DNA from: an uncultured Eubacteriales bacterium
Lineage (GTDB): Bacteria > Bacillota > Clostridia > Christensenellales > CAG-138
Length of the DNA: 47,443 bases
Reading direction: 5' to 3'
Assembly: GCA_900546845.1 (NCBI GenBank)
Contig: UREK01000016.1
Coordinates: 1 to 47,443, forward strand
The position numbers and the translations under genes were made by a program. The notes under the pieces are model-generated. The model made no database searches. It was not told the DNA's origin and saw only the letters and a program-made list of their open reading frames with translations. Positions 32,586 through 41,951 of the stretch are shown here, piece by piece. How positions within the stretch are numbered: the first letter of the stretch is position 1; each line of letters opens with the position of its first letter.

Positions 32586-34379
32586 TTATTCCTCCGCGTT
32601 TGTGCAGATATGCAGCTCCTGGAGCTGCTTTTCGTCTACGGTATTGGGCGCGTCGGTCATGAGGCAGGCCGCCGTCTGCACCTTCGGGAAAGCGATCACG
32701 TCCCTGATGTTCGTCGTGCCCGTCATGAGCATCACGAGGCGGTCAAGGCCGTAGGCAAGGCCGCCGTGCGGCGGGGTACCGAACTTGAACGCGTCGATGA
32801 AATAGCCGAAACGCTCATGCGCCTGCTCCGGCGTGAAGCCGATGGTTTCAAACATCTTCTCCTGCAATTCGGAGGAGTGGATCCGGATGGAGCCGCCGCC
32901 GGCTTCGTAGCCGTTGATAACCATGTCGTAGGCCTTTGCGCGGGCCTTGCCCGGATCGGTATCAAGCAGCGGGATGTCCTCATCCTTGGGGCTTGTGAAC
33001 GGATGGTGGCACGCCACATAGCGGTTCTCCTCCTCGTCCCACTCCAGGAGCGGGAAATCGGTCACCCAAAGGACGTCAAACTTCGTCTGGTCGATGAGCT
33101 CGAGCCGTTTGGCGATCTCCAAGCGCAGCGCGCCGAGGGAAGCGTAAACCACTTCGTCCTTCGCGTCTGCGACGAAGAACAGGATGTCGCCCTGCTCCGC
33201 GCCCGCGGCCTTTTGGATCGCGCCAATCTGCTCTTCCGTCAGGAACTTTGCAAACGAGCACTGGAGCCCGTCCGGCTTGAGGCTCATCCAGGCGAGCCCC
33301 TTGGCGCGGTAGATCTTCACGAACTCCACAAGCTCGTCGATCTTCTTTCGCGGGAACTTTTCCACACCGCCCTTGACGTTGATGCAGCGGACGCTGCCGC
33401 CGCCTTCTACCGCGGCGCTGAACACGCCGAAGCCACAGCCGCGCACGAGATCCGTCACGTTCACAAGCTCAAGGCCGAAGCGGGTGTCCGGCTTGTCGGA
33501 GCCAAAGCGGTCCATCGCCTCCTGCCAGGGGATGCGGCGCAGCGGCAGCGGCAGGTCGATCCCCTTGATCTCCTTCAGAAGCCGGGCGATGAAGCCCTCG
33601 TTCACGGCGAGGACGTCGTCCTCATCCACAAAGGACATCTCAAGGTCGATCTGCGTGAACTCCGGCTGGCGGTCCGCACGCAGGTCCTCATCCCGGAAGC
33701 AGCGGGCAAGCTGGAAATAGCGGTCATACCCGGCGATCATCAGGAGCTGTTTGAACTGCTGCGGGCTCTGCGGCAGCGCGTAAAACTCGCCCGGATGCAC
33801 GCGGCTCGGCACGAGGTAGTCCCGCGCGCCCTCCGGCGTGGAACGGCCGAGCATCGGCGTCTCGATCTCGAGGAAGCCCTGCTCGTCGAAATAGCTGCGG
33901 GTGATCTGCGAAATGCGGTGGCGCATCATCATGATCTCCTGCATGCGCGGCCTGCGCAGGTCAAGGTAGCGGTATTTGAGGCGCAGATCCTCCTTGGTGT
34001 TGACGTTGTCGTCGATGTAGAACGGCGGAGTCTGCGCGCTCGAAAGGATCTTGAGCTCCTTTGCGATCACCTCGTATTCGCCGGTCTTCATTTCCTTGTT
34101 GACCATCTCCGCCGTGCGGCGTGCGAGCGTGCCGCGCACAGCGATCACGTATTCGCTGCGGATGGTCTCCGCGAGCGCGAACACCTCCGCGGGGAGCTCC
34201 GCCTCATTGAATACGACCTGCATGAGGCCGCTGCGATCCCGAAGGCCGATGAAGATGAGCGCGCCCAGGTTGCGCCAGGTACCCGCCCAGCCCATGAGCG
34301 TCACTTCCTGCCCGATCTGCTCCGCCGTGAGCTCGCCCACGCGGTGCGTGCGTTTCCAGCCCTGCAATAATTCAGCCAT
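32586..34379 (-). CDS. aspS: Aspartyl-tRNA synthetase
   Basis: This 597-residue bacterial AspRS has an N-terminal OB-fold anticodon domain (residues 1-110, VTLMGWAGTWRNLGALIFIG), class II motif 2 (FRDEDLRADRQPEFTQIDLE) and a GAD insertion domain (about 290-420). Motif 3 is GLAYGLDRLVMLM. It charges tRNA-Asp, or tRNA-Asn too if the organism uses the indirect route. It begins 15 bp after hisS with AAGGAGAAGG upstream, so both lie under the T-box leader. Confidence 0.98.
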   Translation of the reverse strand: MAELLQGWKRTHRVGELTAEQIGQEVTLMGWAGTWRNLGALIFIGLRDRSGLMQVVFNEAELPAEVFALAETIRSEYVIAVRGTLARRTAEMVNKEMKTGEYEVIAKELKILSSAQTPPFYIDDNVNTKEDLRLKYRYLDLRRPRMQEIMMMRHRISQITRSYFDEQGFLEIETPMLGRSTPEGARDYLVPSRVHPGEFYALPQSPQQFKQLLMIAGYDRYFQLARCFRDEDLRADRQPEFTQIDLEMSFVDEDDVLAVNEGFIARLLKEIKGIDLPLPLRRIPWQEAMDRFGSDKPDTRFGLELVNVTDLVRGCGFGVFSAAVEGGGSVRCINVKGGVEKFPRKKIDELVEFVKIYRAKGLAWMSLKPDGLQCSFAKFLTEEQIGAIQKAAGAEQGDILFFVADAKDEVVYASLGALRLEIAKRLELIDQTKFDVLWVTDFPLLEWDEEENRYVACHHPFTSPKDEDIPLLDTDPGKARAKAYDMVINGYEAGGGSIRIHSSELQEKMFETIGFTPEQAHERFGYFIDAFKFGTPPHGGLAYGLDRLVMLMTGTTNIRDVIAFPKVQTAACLMTDAPNTVDEKQLQELHICTNAEE

Positions 34380-34394
34380 TGTCCTTCTCCTTCT

Positions 34395-35660
34395 TTATCG
34401 TTCCAAAATCGTTTTTACGGTTTCCACGAATTCCGGAAGCGGCGCTGCCGCCTCCTCGCCGGTTTCCATGTTTTTGAGCTTGACGGCCCCTGCCTTCATC
34501 TCGTCGTCCCCGAGGATTGCCACAAAACGCGCGCCGAGTTTGTCCGCGTATTTGAACTGTGCCTTGAAGCTCCTGCCCACGTGGTCGAACTCCGCCTTTA
34601 CGCCCGCGTCCCGCAGCGCCTTCATGAGGCGCACGCCCTCGGCGCGCGCGGCCTCGCCCATCGCCGCAAGATACACGCCCACCGGCTCGGGCGCGGGGAT
34701 CGGGCGGAAACTTTCAGCTACGAGCAGCAGCCGCTCCATGCCCATGCCGAAGCCAACGCTCGCCATCTTCGGGCCGCCGAGCTGCTCGAGCAGGCCATCA
34801 TAGCGCCCGCCGCCGCAGACTGTGCCCTTGTACTGCCCCGCGGTGGAGATAATCTCGAATACGGTCTTGTTGTAATAATCGAGGCCGCGCACGATCATCG
34901 GATCGATCACATATTCGATGCCCATGGCCGTGAGGCACGCCTGGAATTCCTCGAAATGCGCCCGGCATTCATCGCAGAGGCAATCGACCGTCTTAGGCGC
35001 GCCTGCGGCGATGCGCTTGCACTTTTCCTCCTTGCAGTCGAGGATGCGCATGGGGTTTTTCTCGAAGCGGGTGCGGCAGGTCTCGCAGAGATCGTCGTAA
35101 TTGTCCCGCAGATATTCCTTGAGCTTTGCGTTGTAGGCCGGGCGGCATTCCGGGCAGCCGATGCTGTTCACGTTCACGGAAAGCCCTTCGATGCCGAGCG
35201 CCCGGAACAGATCGAGCGCGAGGGCGATGCACTCCGCCTCCGCGCTTGCGCGCGGCGCGCCGTAAACCTCCACGCCGAACTGGTGATGCTCGCGCAGCCG
35301 GCCGGCCTGGGGCTTATCATAACGGAACACGGGGCAGTTAAGATAATACATCTTCGTGGGCTGCGCCTCGTTGAACAGCTTCGCTTCCATGAACATGCGC
35401 GCAACGCCCGCCGTGCCTTCCGGCTTGAGGGTCACCGAGCGGTCGCCCTTGTCGGTGAAGGTGTACATCTCCTTCTGCACGACGTCCGTGGTGTCGCCCA
35501 CGCTGCGCAAAAACAGCTCCGTGTGCTCCAGCACGGGCGTGCGCGTCTCGTTGAAGCCATAAACGCCGCAGAGCCTGCGGACCAGGCTTTCCACATACTG
35601 CCATTTGTAGCTTTCCTTGGGGGTTACGTCCCGCATCCCCTTGGGTATCTGGTATTGCAT
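34395..35660 (-). CDS. hisS: Histidyl-tRNA synthetase
   Basis: This 421-residue protein starts MQYQIPKGMRDVTPKES and has the class II signatures PEGTAGVARMF and FRYDKPQAGRLREHHQFGVE. The HisRS-specific RGLDYYNKTVFEI follows, then a C-terminal anticodon domain. A Cys-rich insertion (IGCPECRPAY, DLCETCRTRF, LDCKEEKCKR, CLCDECRAHF) probably binds zinc, as in some clostridial HisRS. ATG 35660 follows GAGGAGAAGG. It is the first gene after the T-box. Confidence 0.97.
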   Translation of the reverse strand: MQYQIPKGMRDVTPKESYKWQYVESLVRRLCGVYGFNETRTPVLEHTELFLRSVGDTTDVVQKEMYTFTDKGDRSVTLKPEGTAGVARMFMEAKLFNEAQPTKMYYLNCPVFRYDKPQAGRLREHHQFGVEVYGAPRASAEAECIALALDLFRALGIEGLSVNVNSIGCPECRPAYNAKLKEYLRDNYDDLCETCRTRFEKNPMRILDCKEEKCKRIAAGAPKTVDCLCDECRAHFEEFQACLTAMGIEYVIDPMIVRGLDYYNKTVFEIISTAGQYKGTVCGGGRYDGLLEQLGGPKMASVGFGMGMERLLLVAESFRPIPAPEPVGVYLAAMGEAARAEGVRLMKALRDAGVKAEFDHVGRSFKAQFKYADKLGARFVAILGDDEMKAGAVKLKNMETGEEAAAPLPEFVETVKTILER

Positions 35661-35676
35661 CGTCCTTCTCCTCGCA

Positions 35677-35916
35677 TATAAAATAAGGGCTTTCCGTTCC
35701 TTCGGCCGAAGGGACGGGAAACCCGCGGTGCCACCCTTGCTTGAACGCGCGCCGGGCGCGTTCCGCTCATGCCCGTTAACGCCGGGGATACGGCCACGCT
35801 TTGTCGGCATGGCGGCTCATGGGCGTCCTTCACGCGCTGCGCTGCGGGGCGGCTCTCAGCCACGGCTTGCCCTCTCTTTGCGCTTGCATGCACGCTACTC
35901 TTCCAATCATAGCCTT
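35677..35916 (-). promoter_or_regulatory. T-box riboswitch leader of hisS-aspS
   Basis: The minus strand contains the T-box sequence AGGGTGGCACCGCGGGT (35736-35720). A terminator stem follows, formed by GGGTTTCCCGTCCCTTCGG and CCGAAGGAACGGAAAGCCC, then TTATTTTAT (to 35677). Stem I begins near GATTGGAAGAGTAG. A candidate specifier is GAC (35827-35825) in GTGAAGGACGCC, an Asp codon; a CAT (His) lies 3 nt further on. Uncharged tRNA binding would permit readthrough. Confidence 0.93.
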
Positions 35917-35922
35917 TGCGCC

Positions 35923-35951
35923 ATTATAGCCGCAGAAACAAAAAATGTCAA
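35923..35951 (-). promoter_or_regulatory. hisS-aspS promoter
   Basis: On the minus strand TTGACA (35951-35946), 17 bp, TATAAT (35928-35923): a full-consensus sigma-A promoter feeding the T-box leader. Confidence 0.93.
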
Positions 35952-36078
35952 CAGGTGTTCCGCGCCTCACCTGCACAGCCTGTAAGGAAGCCGCTTGCCG
36001 CCATGCCCTCCGACACAAATAGGCTATGCATTATATACAATGTATCTCTGTATTTTTAATATTTTCCTTCAAATATTG

Positions 36079-36107
36079 TTGACAGGCAACATATAGCATA
36101 TTATGAT
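36079..36107 (+). promoter_or_regulatory. Promoter of the small ORF/lipoprotein pair
   Basis: TTGACA (36079-36084), 17 bp, TATGAT (36102-36107) in a strongly AT-rich stretch, about 25 bp upstream of the small ORF. Confidence 0.8.
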
Positions 36108-36132
36108 AAATATATAAAAATCTTACTGTAAT

Positions 36133-36336
36133 ATGCAATGTACAAAAGGAAGATCGAGAAATATTTTGGCTTGCCTGATTTTGATTAGCGCTGTTTTGTC
36201 AGCGGGATTTTCAAACGCTCTTTTGCAATTCACACAATGTTTGTTGCATGAATTTTATTTTGATGGATATGTGCATAACCCCGGTTCAGATGGAACCGGA
36301 ATCCGTTTAATTGACATAGGGGGGTATTATGACTGA
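36133..36336 (+). CDS. Small secreted or membrane peptide, unrecognised
   Basis: This 67-residue ORF has a basic start (MQCTKGRSR), a hydrophobic stretch (ILACLILISAVLSAGF) resembling a signal peptide, and a polar tail ending GIRLIDIGGYYD. It has no good Shine-Dalgarno. It lies directly behind a near-consensus promoter and its end overlaps the start of the lipoprotein gene, which favours its being translated. I recognise no family. Confidence 0.4.
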   Translation: MQCTKGRSRNILACLILISAVLSAGFSNALLQFTQCLLHEFYFDGYVHNPGSDGTGIRLIDIGGYYD

Positions 36337-37069
36337 TATGCGGTTCAGCCTTACAAACGTTGAAAGCAGCCGGATCAAAACGCCAATGTGCTGGAAAAGA
36401 ATGATTCTTATTCTTTCGTTGCTTGTGCTGTTCACTTCTCTCTCAGCCTGCACGGATGGGCCTGAAAATATGCCGTTTGCAGAGCTTTTGTCCCGTGTAG
36501 AAGCGGTGCTGCGTGTACCTTCTGATGAGCGCGAGGCATATTTTGCATTGCATTACGACGATTTGCTCCGAGCAGGTCAAATCGGTTTCCCCGAGGATTA
36601 TCTTGCCCTTTCCGGGGCAGAAAAAGCGGAGGAATGGAAGGCAAGTTTGGATACTGCCGCAGACTATGAAGCGACAATGCTGCTGGCGAAAAGGGGAGCC
36701 TCAGCGGAACTTCAAAAAATGGTTGAAAGCAGCATTCCAGCCGGGTTTTCCAGCAATGGGATTACGTTTGCAGAGCTTGCCTGTTTGGAGGAAGATGGCA
36801 CGGCATGGCTATGTTTTGGCCTTTCCGCCGGGGATGCCGGCTTCCCTTCGGGAACTCCTGCACTCAAGGTAAATGGAGTGCCGCTCCCGTGTGAACGATT
36901 GCTGCTGGGGCTCGGGACACCCGATTTGAACCCTGCGGGACTTGGCGTTTTCAGAGCAGAATGGCCGGAAGGGAGTCCATCGGGAACAAGCCGCATCGAA
37001 TTGAGCATTGGGGAGGCCATATTTGTGTGCGATTGCGATTGGGACGCACAGCTTTGCAGGCTATCATAA
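36329..37069 (+). CDS. Putative lipoprotein, function unknown
   Basis: This 246-residue protein has a 24-residue leader before a lipoprotein signal (MILILSLLVLFTSLSACTDG) with lipobox LSAC, so it should be anchored outside the cell. The remainder is acidic with no domain I recognise. GGGGGG just upstream supports ATG 36329, which overlaps the small ORF by 8 bp. Base composition is more AT-rich than the housekeeping genes on either side and the strand is opposite, suggesting an inserted pair. Confidence 0.75.
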   Translation: MTDMRFSLTNVESSRIKTPMCWKRMILILSLLVLFTSLSACTDGPENMPFAELLSRVEAVLRVPSDEREAYFALHYDDLLRAGQIGFPEDYLALSGAEKAEEWKASLDTAADYEATMLLAKRGASAELQKMVESSIPAGFSSNGITFAELACLEEDGTAWLCFGLSAGDAGFPSGTPALKVNGVPLPCERLLLGLGTPDLNPAGLGVFRAEWPEGSPSGTSRIELSIGEAIFVCDCDWDAQLCRLS

Positions 37070-37175
37070 AAATGTGTGGCGCGCCGCCCCGGCGCACCAT
37101 AAAACAAACCCTCTCACGCCCCGCCAGGGGGCTTTCCACTTATGTGCACCCCCACTGCGCGCTTCCTGCTCCCGC

Positions 37176-38630
37176 TTATCCCATTTCATACAGCCTGCGC
37201 TTTTCCTCCGCAAGCCGGTCTACCTTTGCAATGTAGGTCTCGATGTTCTTCGGGTTCGGCACGCGTTCCACGCGGCGCTCTGCGTCGTAGACGCACTTGG
37301 TCATGGCTCCCGCTCCGTGGGCCATGATGGAAGTCGTGTCCTCCATCATGTCGATGTTGTAAACGCATTCGAGCCCCGGCAGCGCATACCCCACGTTTTC
37401 GAGGTTGCCGCGCATATACTTCTGCCGGTACATATAATACGGCCGCATGCCGAGCGCGCGCGCCGTTTCCGCGCCGTGCCGCACCATCGCCTCTGCGGCC
37501 TCCGCCTCCGGCAGCGGATATTCCTCCAGCTTTTCCACAAGGCGGGAGGAACGCTTGAGCGCAAGCGTATGCACGGTCAGGTTATCCGGCGCAAGGGCGG
37601 CCACTGCGGCAAGCGTGCGGCGCATGTCGTCCTCCGTTTCGCCGGGGAGCCCGGCGATCAAGTCCATGTTGATGGACGCAAAGCCCGCGTCCCGCGCCAG
37701 TTGAAACGCGGTCTGTATCTCCTCCGGCGTATGGCTGCGGCCGATGAGGCGCAGCGTCCTTTCGTTCATGCTCTGCGGGTTAATGGAAACACGGTCCGCA
37801 CCCGCCGCGCGCAGGACCGCGAGCTTTTCTTCCGTGATGGTATCCGGCCGCCCGGCCTCCACCGTCAGCTCCGCGCCAAAGCCGCCGTAGGCGCAAAGCG
37901 TGAAATCGAGAAGCCGCCGGAGCTCCTCCGCCGTGAGCACCGTCGGCGTTCCGCCGCCCAGGTACATGCTGCGCACCCTGCGACCCGTTTCCCGCACGAT
38001 GGAAGCGCCGTGGGCGATGTCCCGCTCAAGCGCGGCAAGGTACGCCGCCATGTCCGTCTTTTCCGTGCGCACAGCGGACGCAAACGAGCAGTACAGGCAG
38101 CGGGATGCGCAATAGGGGATGCCGATGTAAACGTCCACATCCTCCTTTTTCTGGGATTGCAGCACAGGCGCCTGCACGCGGACGATCTCCGATGCAAGGG
38201 CGAGCTTTTCCTCCGAAACGTCGAACTCCGCGCGCATCATGCGCATAGCCTCCGCTTCGCCCTCCCGCTCAATCAGCTCGCGCAAAAGGCGCGTCGGCCG
38301 GATGCCCGTGAGCGATCCCCAGGGCAGCTCCAGACCTGTGGCCGTCCGCATCGCGCGGAAGGCAGCGATCTTCACGGCACGCTTGCGGCAGCGCTTTTCT
38401 TCGAGCGCGTCGCCCGTTACGGCAGGGCGCGAATACGCCGAAACGGCCTCCCGCCCATCCAAGCGCACCCGCGCCCGGACCTGCCAAAGGCCGTCCTGTT
38501 CTTCCAAAATGACGGAAGCCTGCGCCTGCCCTTCCTCCGCCGGTACAATCTCCTCCCGGACGAGGAACAGGCGCAGCTCATCCGCAATGTCCGCAAAAAA
38601 GGCGGGTTGGTTCGTGTAAAGGCTTACCAT
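37176..38630 (-). CDS. hemZ: HemZ-type radical SAM protein (coproporphyrinogen dehydrogenase family)
   Basis: This 484-residue protein has the HemN-like radical SAM cluster motif CASRCLYC (CxxxCxxC) after DVYIGIPY. GGGTPTVL (SAM binding), VEAGRPDTI and NPQSMNERTL follow, with a HemZ-specific N-terminal region (about 1-165). The family is annotated as oxygen-independent coproporphyrinogen III dehydrogenase; whether this paralogue does that step is uncertain. Start ATG 38630 overlaps the MBL gene stop by 7 nt. It is the last gene of the leftward block. Confidence 0.9.
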   Translation of the reverse strand: MVSLYTNQPAFFADIADELRLFLVREEIVPAEEGQAQASVILEEQDGLWQVRARVRLDGREAVSAYSRPAVTGDALEEKRCRKRAVKIAAFRAMRTATGLELPWGSLTGIRPTRLLRELIEREGEAEAMRMMRAEFDVSEEKLALASEIVRVQAPVLQSQKKEDVDVYIGIPYCASRCLYCSFASAVRTEKTDMAAYLAALERDIAHGASIVRETGRRVRSMYLGGGTPTVLTAEELRRLLDFTLCAYGGFGAELTVEAGRPDTITEEKLAVLRAAGADRVSINPQSMNERTLRLIGRSHTPEEIQTAFQLARDAGFASINMDLIAGLPGETEDDMRRTLAAVAALAPDNLTVHTLALKRSSRLVEKLEEYPLPEAEAAEAMVRHGAETARALGMRPYYMYRQKYMRGNLENVGYALPGLECVYNIDMMEDTTSIMAHGAGAMTKCVYDAERRVERVPNPKNIETYIAKVDRLAEEKRRLYEMG

Positions 38631-39268
38631 AGCCCAGCGCTCCAATCGCGCATCACCGGGTTGTTCTGGCGCTCGAATTCGAGCTTCGTCTTGCGCATAT
38701 GGCCCGGATACACGTCGTAATCCCCTGGAAGCGGGAAAAGCGTATAAGCGATGGATTCATACAGCTCCCGTTCGCTGCCGCCCTTGAGATCGCTGCGGCC
38801 TACGCTCAGGCGGAACAGCGTATCTCCGGAAAACAGGATACGCTCCTGTGCGAGCAGGTAGCAAACGCAGCCCGGAGAGTGGCCCGGCGTATGCAGCACC
38901 TTCACCGAAAAGCCCGCCGCATCCAGCATTTCGCCGCCCTGGAGCAGCACGTCCGCATGGCAGGGCGGAACCTCCATCCCCGCGAGGACGGAAAGGCTCG
39001 CGCGCTTGCTGTAAAGCGCCTCCTCATCCGCTTCGTGGATGCAGACCTTCGCGCCAAATTCCTTTTGCAGCTGCGCCACCGCGAGGATATGGTCGAAATG
39101 GCCATGCGTCAGCAGGATATGCGTGGGCGCGACGCTGTGTTCGGCCATCGTGTCCCGCACGAGTGCGGCGTCCGATGGGTCGACGATAAAGCATTCGCCC
39201 GCGCGCGCGCCAAGCATGATATAGGTGTTGACCTCAAGCGGCCCCGTAATGAGGGTAATGGGTTGCAT
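38624..39268 (-). CDS. Metallo-beta-lactamase-fold hydrolase (glyoxalase II-like)
   Basis: This 214-residue protein carries the zinc-binding motif LTHGHFDHI (THxHxDH), with further ligands in LHTPGHSPGC, FSGDTLF and VYPGHMRKT. This is the layout of small glyoxalase II-like hydrolases found beside dtd and relA in Clostridia. The substrate is not known. ATG 39268 with AAAGGA upstream is preferred over the in-frame TTG at 39274. It follows dtd by 2 nt and overlaps hemZ. Confidence 0.9.
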   Translation of the reverse strand: MQPITLITGPLEVNTYIMLGARAGECFIVDPSDAALVRDTMAEHSVAPTHILLTHGHFDHILAVAQLQKEFGAKVCIHEADEEALYSKRASLSVLAGMEVPPCHADVLLQGGEMLDAAGFSVKVLHTPGHSPGCVCYLLAQERILFSGDTLFRLSVGRSDLKGGSERELYESIAYTLFPLPGDYDVYPGHMRKTKLEFERQNNPVMRDWSAGLW

Positions 39269-39270
39269 GT

Positions 39271-39717
39271 TCAAAACGTCCTTTCACTGTCAAGAAGGAT
39301 GGTGACCGGCCCGTCGTTGACGAGCGAAACCTGCATGTGCGCGCCGAACTCGCCCGTTTCCACCGGGAGGGCCTCCCGCAGGCGCGCGATCATGGCCTCA
39401 TACAGCGGGATGGCCTTTTCCGGCCGCGCCGCACGGATGAAGCTGGGCCTGCGTCCCTTGCGCGCGTCGCCATAAAGCGTGAACTGGGAAACGAGCAGGA
39501 TGGAGCCGCCGGCGTCCAGAATGGAACGGTTCATCTTGCCGCCCGCATCCTCGAACACGCGCAGCCCCAAAAGTTTTTCAGAGATATAGTCGAGATCCTT
39601 TTGCCCGTCGTTTTCCTCGATGCCGAGCAGCACGAGATACCCTGGGCCGATCCGCCCCTTTACCGCGCCGTCCACCGCGACGGACGCCTCCTTCACGAGC
39701 TGCACAACTGCGCGCAT
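39271..39717 (-). CDS. dtd: D-aminoacyl-tRNA deacylase
   Basis: This 148-residue protein is full-length DTD. It begins MRAVVQLVKEASVAVDG, contains the SQFTLYGD signature (SQFT substrate pocket) and the VNDGPVTILLDS block with the Gly-cis-Pro-like motif. It hydrolyses D-aminoacyl or glycyl mischarged tRNAs. It lies 50 bp downstream of relA, the usual relA-dtd order. Confidence 0.97.
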   Translation of the reverse strand: MRAVVQLVKEASVAVDGAVKGRIGPGYLVLLGIEENDGQKDLDYISEKLLGLRVFEDAGGKMNRSILDAGGSILLVSQFTLYGDARKGRRPSFIRAARPEKAIPLYEAMIARLREALPVETGEFGAHMQVSLVNDGPVTILLDSERTF

Positions 39718-39767
39718 GCCATGGTTCTCCTTTGCCTTGCAAAAATGTCAAAGCTACGTGTTCGGCC

Positions 39768-41933
39768 TCAAACGTTGATGCGGTAAACCTCGTTGACGAG
39801 TTTCACCCGTTTCACCTGCTTGATGATAGACTCGAGCTGATCCGCGCCGCTTACATCAAACGAAAGCTGCACGTTTACGATATCGCCGGTGGTCTTCGCG
39901 TTCATGGCCTTGATGCTGATGTTGAGGTTTAAGAGGATCTGCGAGATCTCCATCAAAAGCCCCGCGCGCTCGCCCGCGATCACCTGGATGCTGGCGGTAT
40001 AGGTGGTCTTTTCGCTCTTGGTCCATTCCACCTCGATCATGCGCTCCGGCTCCACCATAAGATCCGCCATGTTCGGGCAGTCTGCCCGGTGGATGGAAAC
40101 GCCGCGGCCGCGCGTGATGTAGCCGATGATCGGATCGCCGGGGAGTGGGCTGCAGCAATGCGCGAAGCGCACCACCATATTCGGCTCGCCCCTGACAATC
40201 ACGCCCCGGCCCTGCTGGCCGCCGGGCTGCGGGCGCTGGTCTTCCTTCTGCTCCAGCCATTCGGCGGCCTGCTGCGCCTTCGCCTCCTTGCGGTATTGCT
40301 CCATCAGCTTGTGGAGCACCTGCCCGGTCGTGATCCCGCCATAGCCAATGGCGGCATACACGTCATCCAAGTCGGACATGTTGAAGCGCTTGAGGATGTC
40401 GTCAAAATACTCCGCTTTTGCGAGTTCGGAAAGCTGCCTGCCCTGCCGCCGCGCCGCTTCGGAAAGCATCTCCTTGCCGCGCTGGACGTTCTCCTCCCGG
40501 TTGGCCTTCTTGAACCATTGCCGGATCTTCGCCTTAGCCTGCTGGGTCTTGACGATCTTGAGCCAGTCCCGGCTTGGGGTCGCGTTTGGGGCGGTGATGA
40601 TTTCCACCACGTCGTTGTTTTTGAGCTTGTAATCGAGCCGCACGATCGCGCCGTTGACCTTCGCGTGCTGCGCGTGGTTGCCCACGTTGGAATGGATGCG
40701 GTACGCAAAGTCGAGCGGCGTCGAGCCGGTCACAAGGTCGATGATCTGCCCGCGCGGGGTCAGCACATAAACATAGTCGCTGAAAAAATCCTTGCGGATG
40801 TTCTCCACGAACTCGCGGGTGTTGTCCGCGTAGTTTTCAAGTTCGAGCGCCTCCCGGAGCCAGGCGAGCTTGCTGTCCAGCTCGTCCCGGCTGGCGCGGC
40901 CCTCCTTGTACATCCAGTGCGCCGCGATGCCGTATTCCGCCGTGCGGTGCATCTCGAACGTGCGGATCTGAACCTCAAACGGCATTCCCGTCTCGGAAAA
41001 CAGCGTCGTATGCAGAGAACGGTACATGTTCGTTTTCGGCATGGCGATGTAATCCTTGAAGCGGCCGGGCACAGGCTTCCAGATCGCATGGATCACGCCG
41101 AGGGCGGCATAGCAGTCGTTGAGGGTGTTCACGATCACGCGCACGGCGATGAGGTCGTAAATATCCTGCACGACGCGGTTCTGCTTCTGGATTTTTTTAT
41201 AGATGCTGTAAAGATGCTTTGGCCGGCCGTTGATCTGCGCCTCGATGCCGGCGGCGGCAAGGTGCGTTTTGATGGTGGAGATAGCCGTCTCGAGCGTCTG
41301 CATGCGTTCGCGCTGCTGCGGCTCGATCTGCTTTTTGAGGTTCTGGAATTCCTCCGGCCAAAGGTACTGGAAGCAGCGGTCCTCCAGCTCGCACTTGATC
41401 GCCCCCATGCCGAAGCGGTGCGCAAGCGGCGCGTACACGTCGAGCGTTTCGCGCGCCTTGCGGATCTGCTTTTCCTCGGTGCAATATTCGAGCGTGCGGA
41501 GGTTGTGCAGCCGGTCCGTCAGCTTGATGATGACCACGCGCACATCCCGCGCGATCGCAAGGAAGAGCTTGCGGAGGTTTTCGGCCTGCGCTTCCTCCTT
41601 GCTGAGGATGTCGCTCTTTCCGGTTTTGGTGAGCTTCGTGACGCCGTCCACCATGCCTGCGATGTCGTCGCCAAAGTTCATGCGCACGGTGTCGAGCGTG
41701 ACGGCGGCGCAGTCCTCCACCACGTCGTGCAAAAGGCCCGCGATGACCGTATGGCTGTCCATGCCCATATCAAAGAGCATCTGCGCCACCGCTTCCGGGT
41801 GCGTATAATAGGGTTCTCCCGATTCGCGCTTTTGATCCTTATGCGCATCCTTCGCAAAGGCGATCGCGCGGTCCAAGAGTTCCATTTCCTCCTGCGTAAA
41901 ACGCTGCGCGCAGGCTTCCCGCAAATCAGCCAT
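39768..41933 (-). CDS. relA: Bifunctional (p)ppGpp synthetase/hydrolase (RelA/SpoT, Rel)
   Basis: This 721-residue Rel has an N-terminal HD hydrolase (HPEAVAQML, LLHDVVEDC), the synthetase domain (NGRPKHLYSIYKKIQ, RVIVNTLNDCYAALG, FKDYIAMPKTNMYRSLHTT), a TGS domain (VYVLTPRGQIIDLVTGSTPL) and a C-terminal ACT domain. It makes and degrades the stringent-response alarmone. The HD region reads HDVVED and looks intact, so both activities are likely. A 15-bp tandem duplication lies in its 53-bp leader from apt. Confidence 0.98.
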   Translation of the reverse strand: MADLREACAQRFTQEEMELLDRAIAFAKDAHKDQKRESGEPYYTHPEAVAQMLFDMGMDSHTVIAGLLHDVVEDCAAVTLDTVRMNFGDDIAGMVDGVTKLTKTGKSDILSKEEAQAENLRKLFLAIARDVRVVIIKLTDRLHNLRTLEYCTEEKQIRKARETLDVYAPLAHRFGMGAIKCELEDRCFQYLWPEEFQNLKKQIEPQQRERMQTLETAISTIKTHLAAAGIEAQINGRPKHLYSIYKKIQKQNRVVQDIYDLIAVRVIVNTLNDCYAALGVIHAIWKPVPGRFKDYIAMPKTNMYRSLHTTLFSETGMPFEVQIRTFEMHRTAEYGIAAHWMYKEGRASRDELDSKLAWLREALELENYADNTREFVENIRKDFFSDYVYVLTPRGQIIDLVTGSTPLDFAYRIHSNVGNHAQHAKVNGAIVRLDYKLKNNDVVEIITAPNATPSRDWLKIVKTQQAKAKIRQWFKKANREENVQRGKEMLSEAARRQGRQLSELAKAEYFDDILKRFNMSDLDDVYAAIGYGGITTGQVLHKLMEQYRKEAKAQQAAEWLEQKEDQRPQPGGQQGRGVIVRGEPNMVVRFAHCCSPLPGDPIIGYITRGRGVSIHRADCPNMADLMVEPERMIEVEWTKSEKTTYTASIQVIAGERAGLLMEISQILLNLNISIKAMNAKTTGDIVNVQLSFDVSGADQLESIIKQVKRVKLVNEVYRINV

Positions 41934-41951
41934 TCGCTCACCTCCCTCCGG

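Noticed and set aside
32610..34370. 586-codon plus-strand open frame
   Set aside because: Antisense to aspS, with no domain or start signals.
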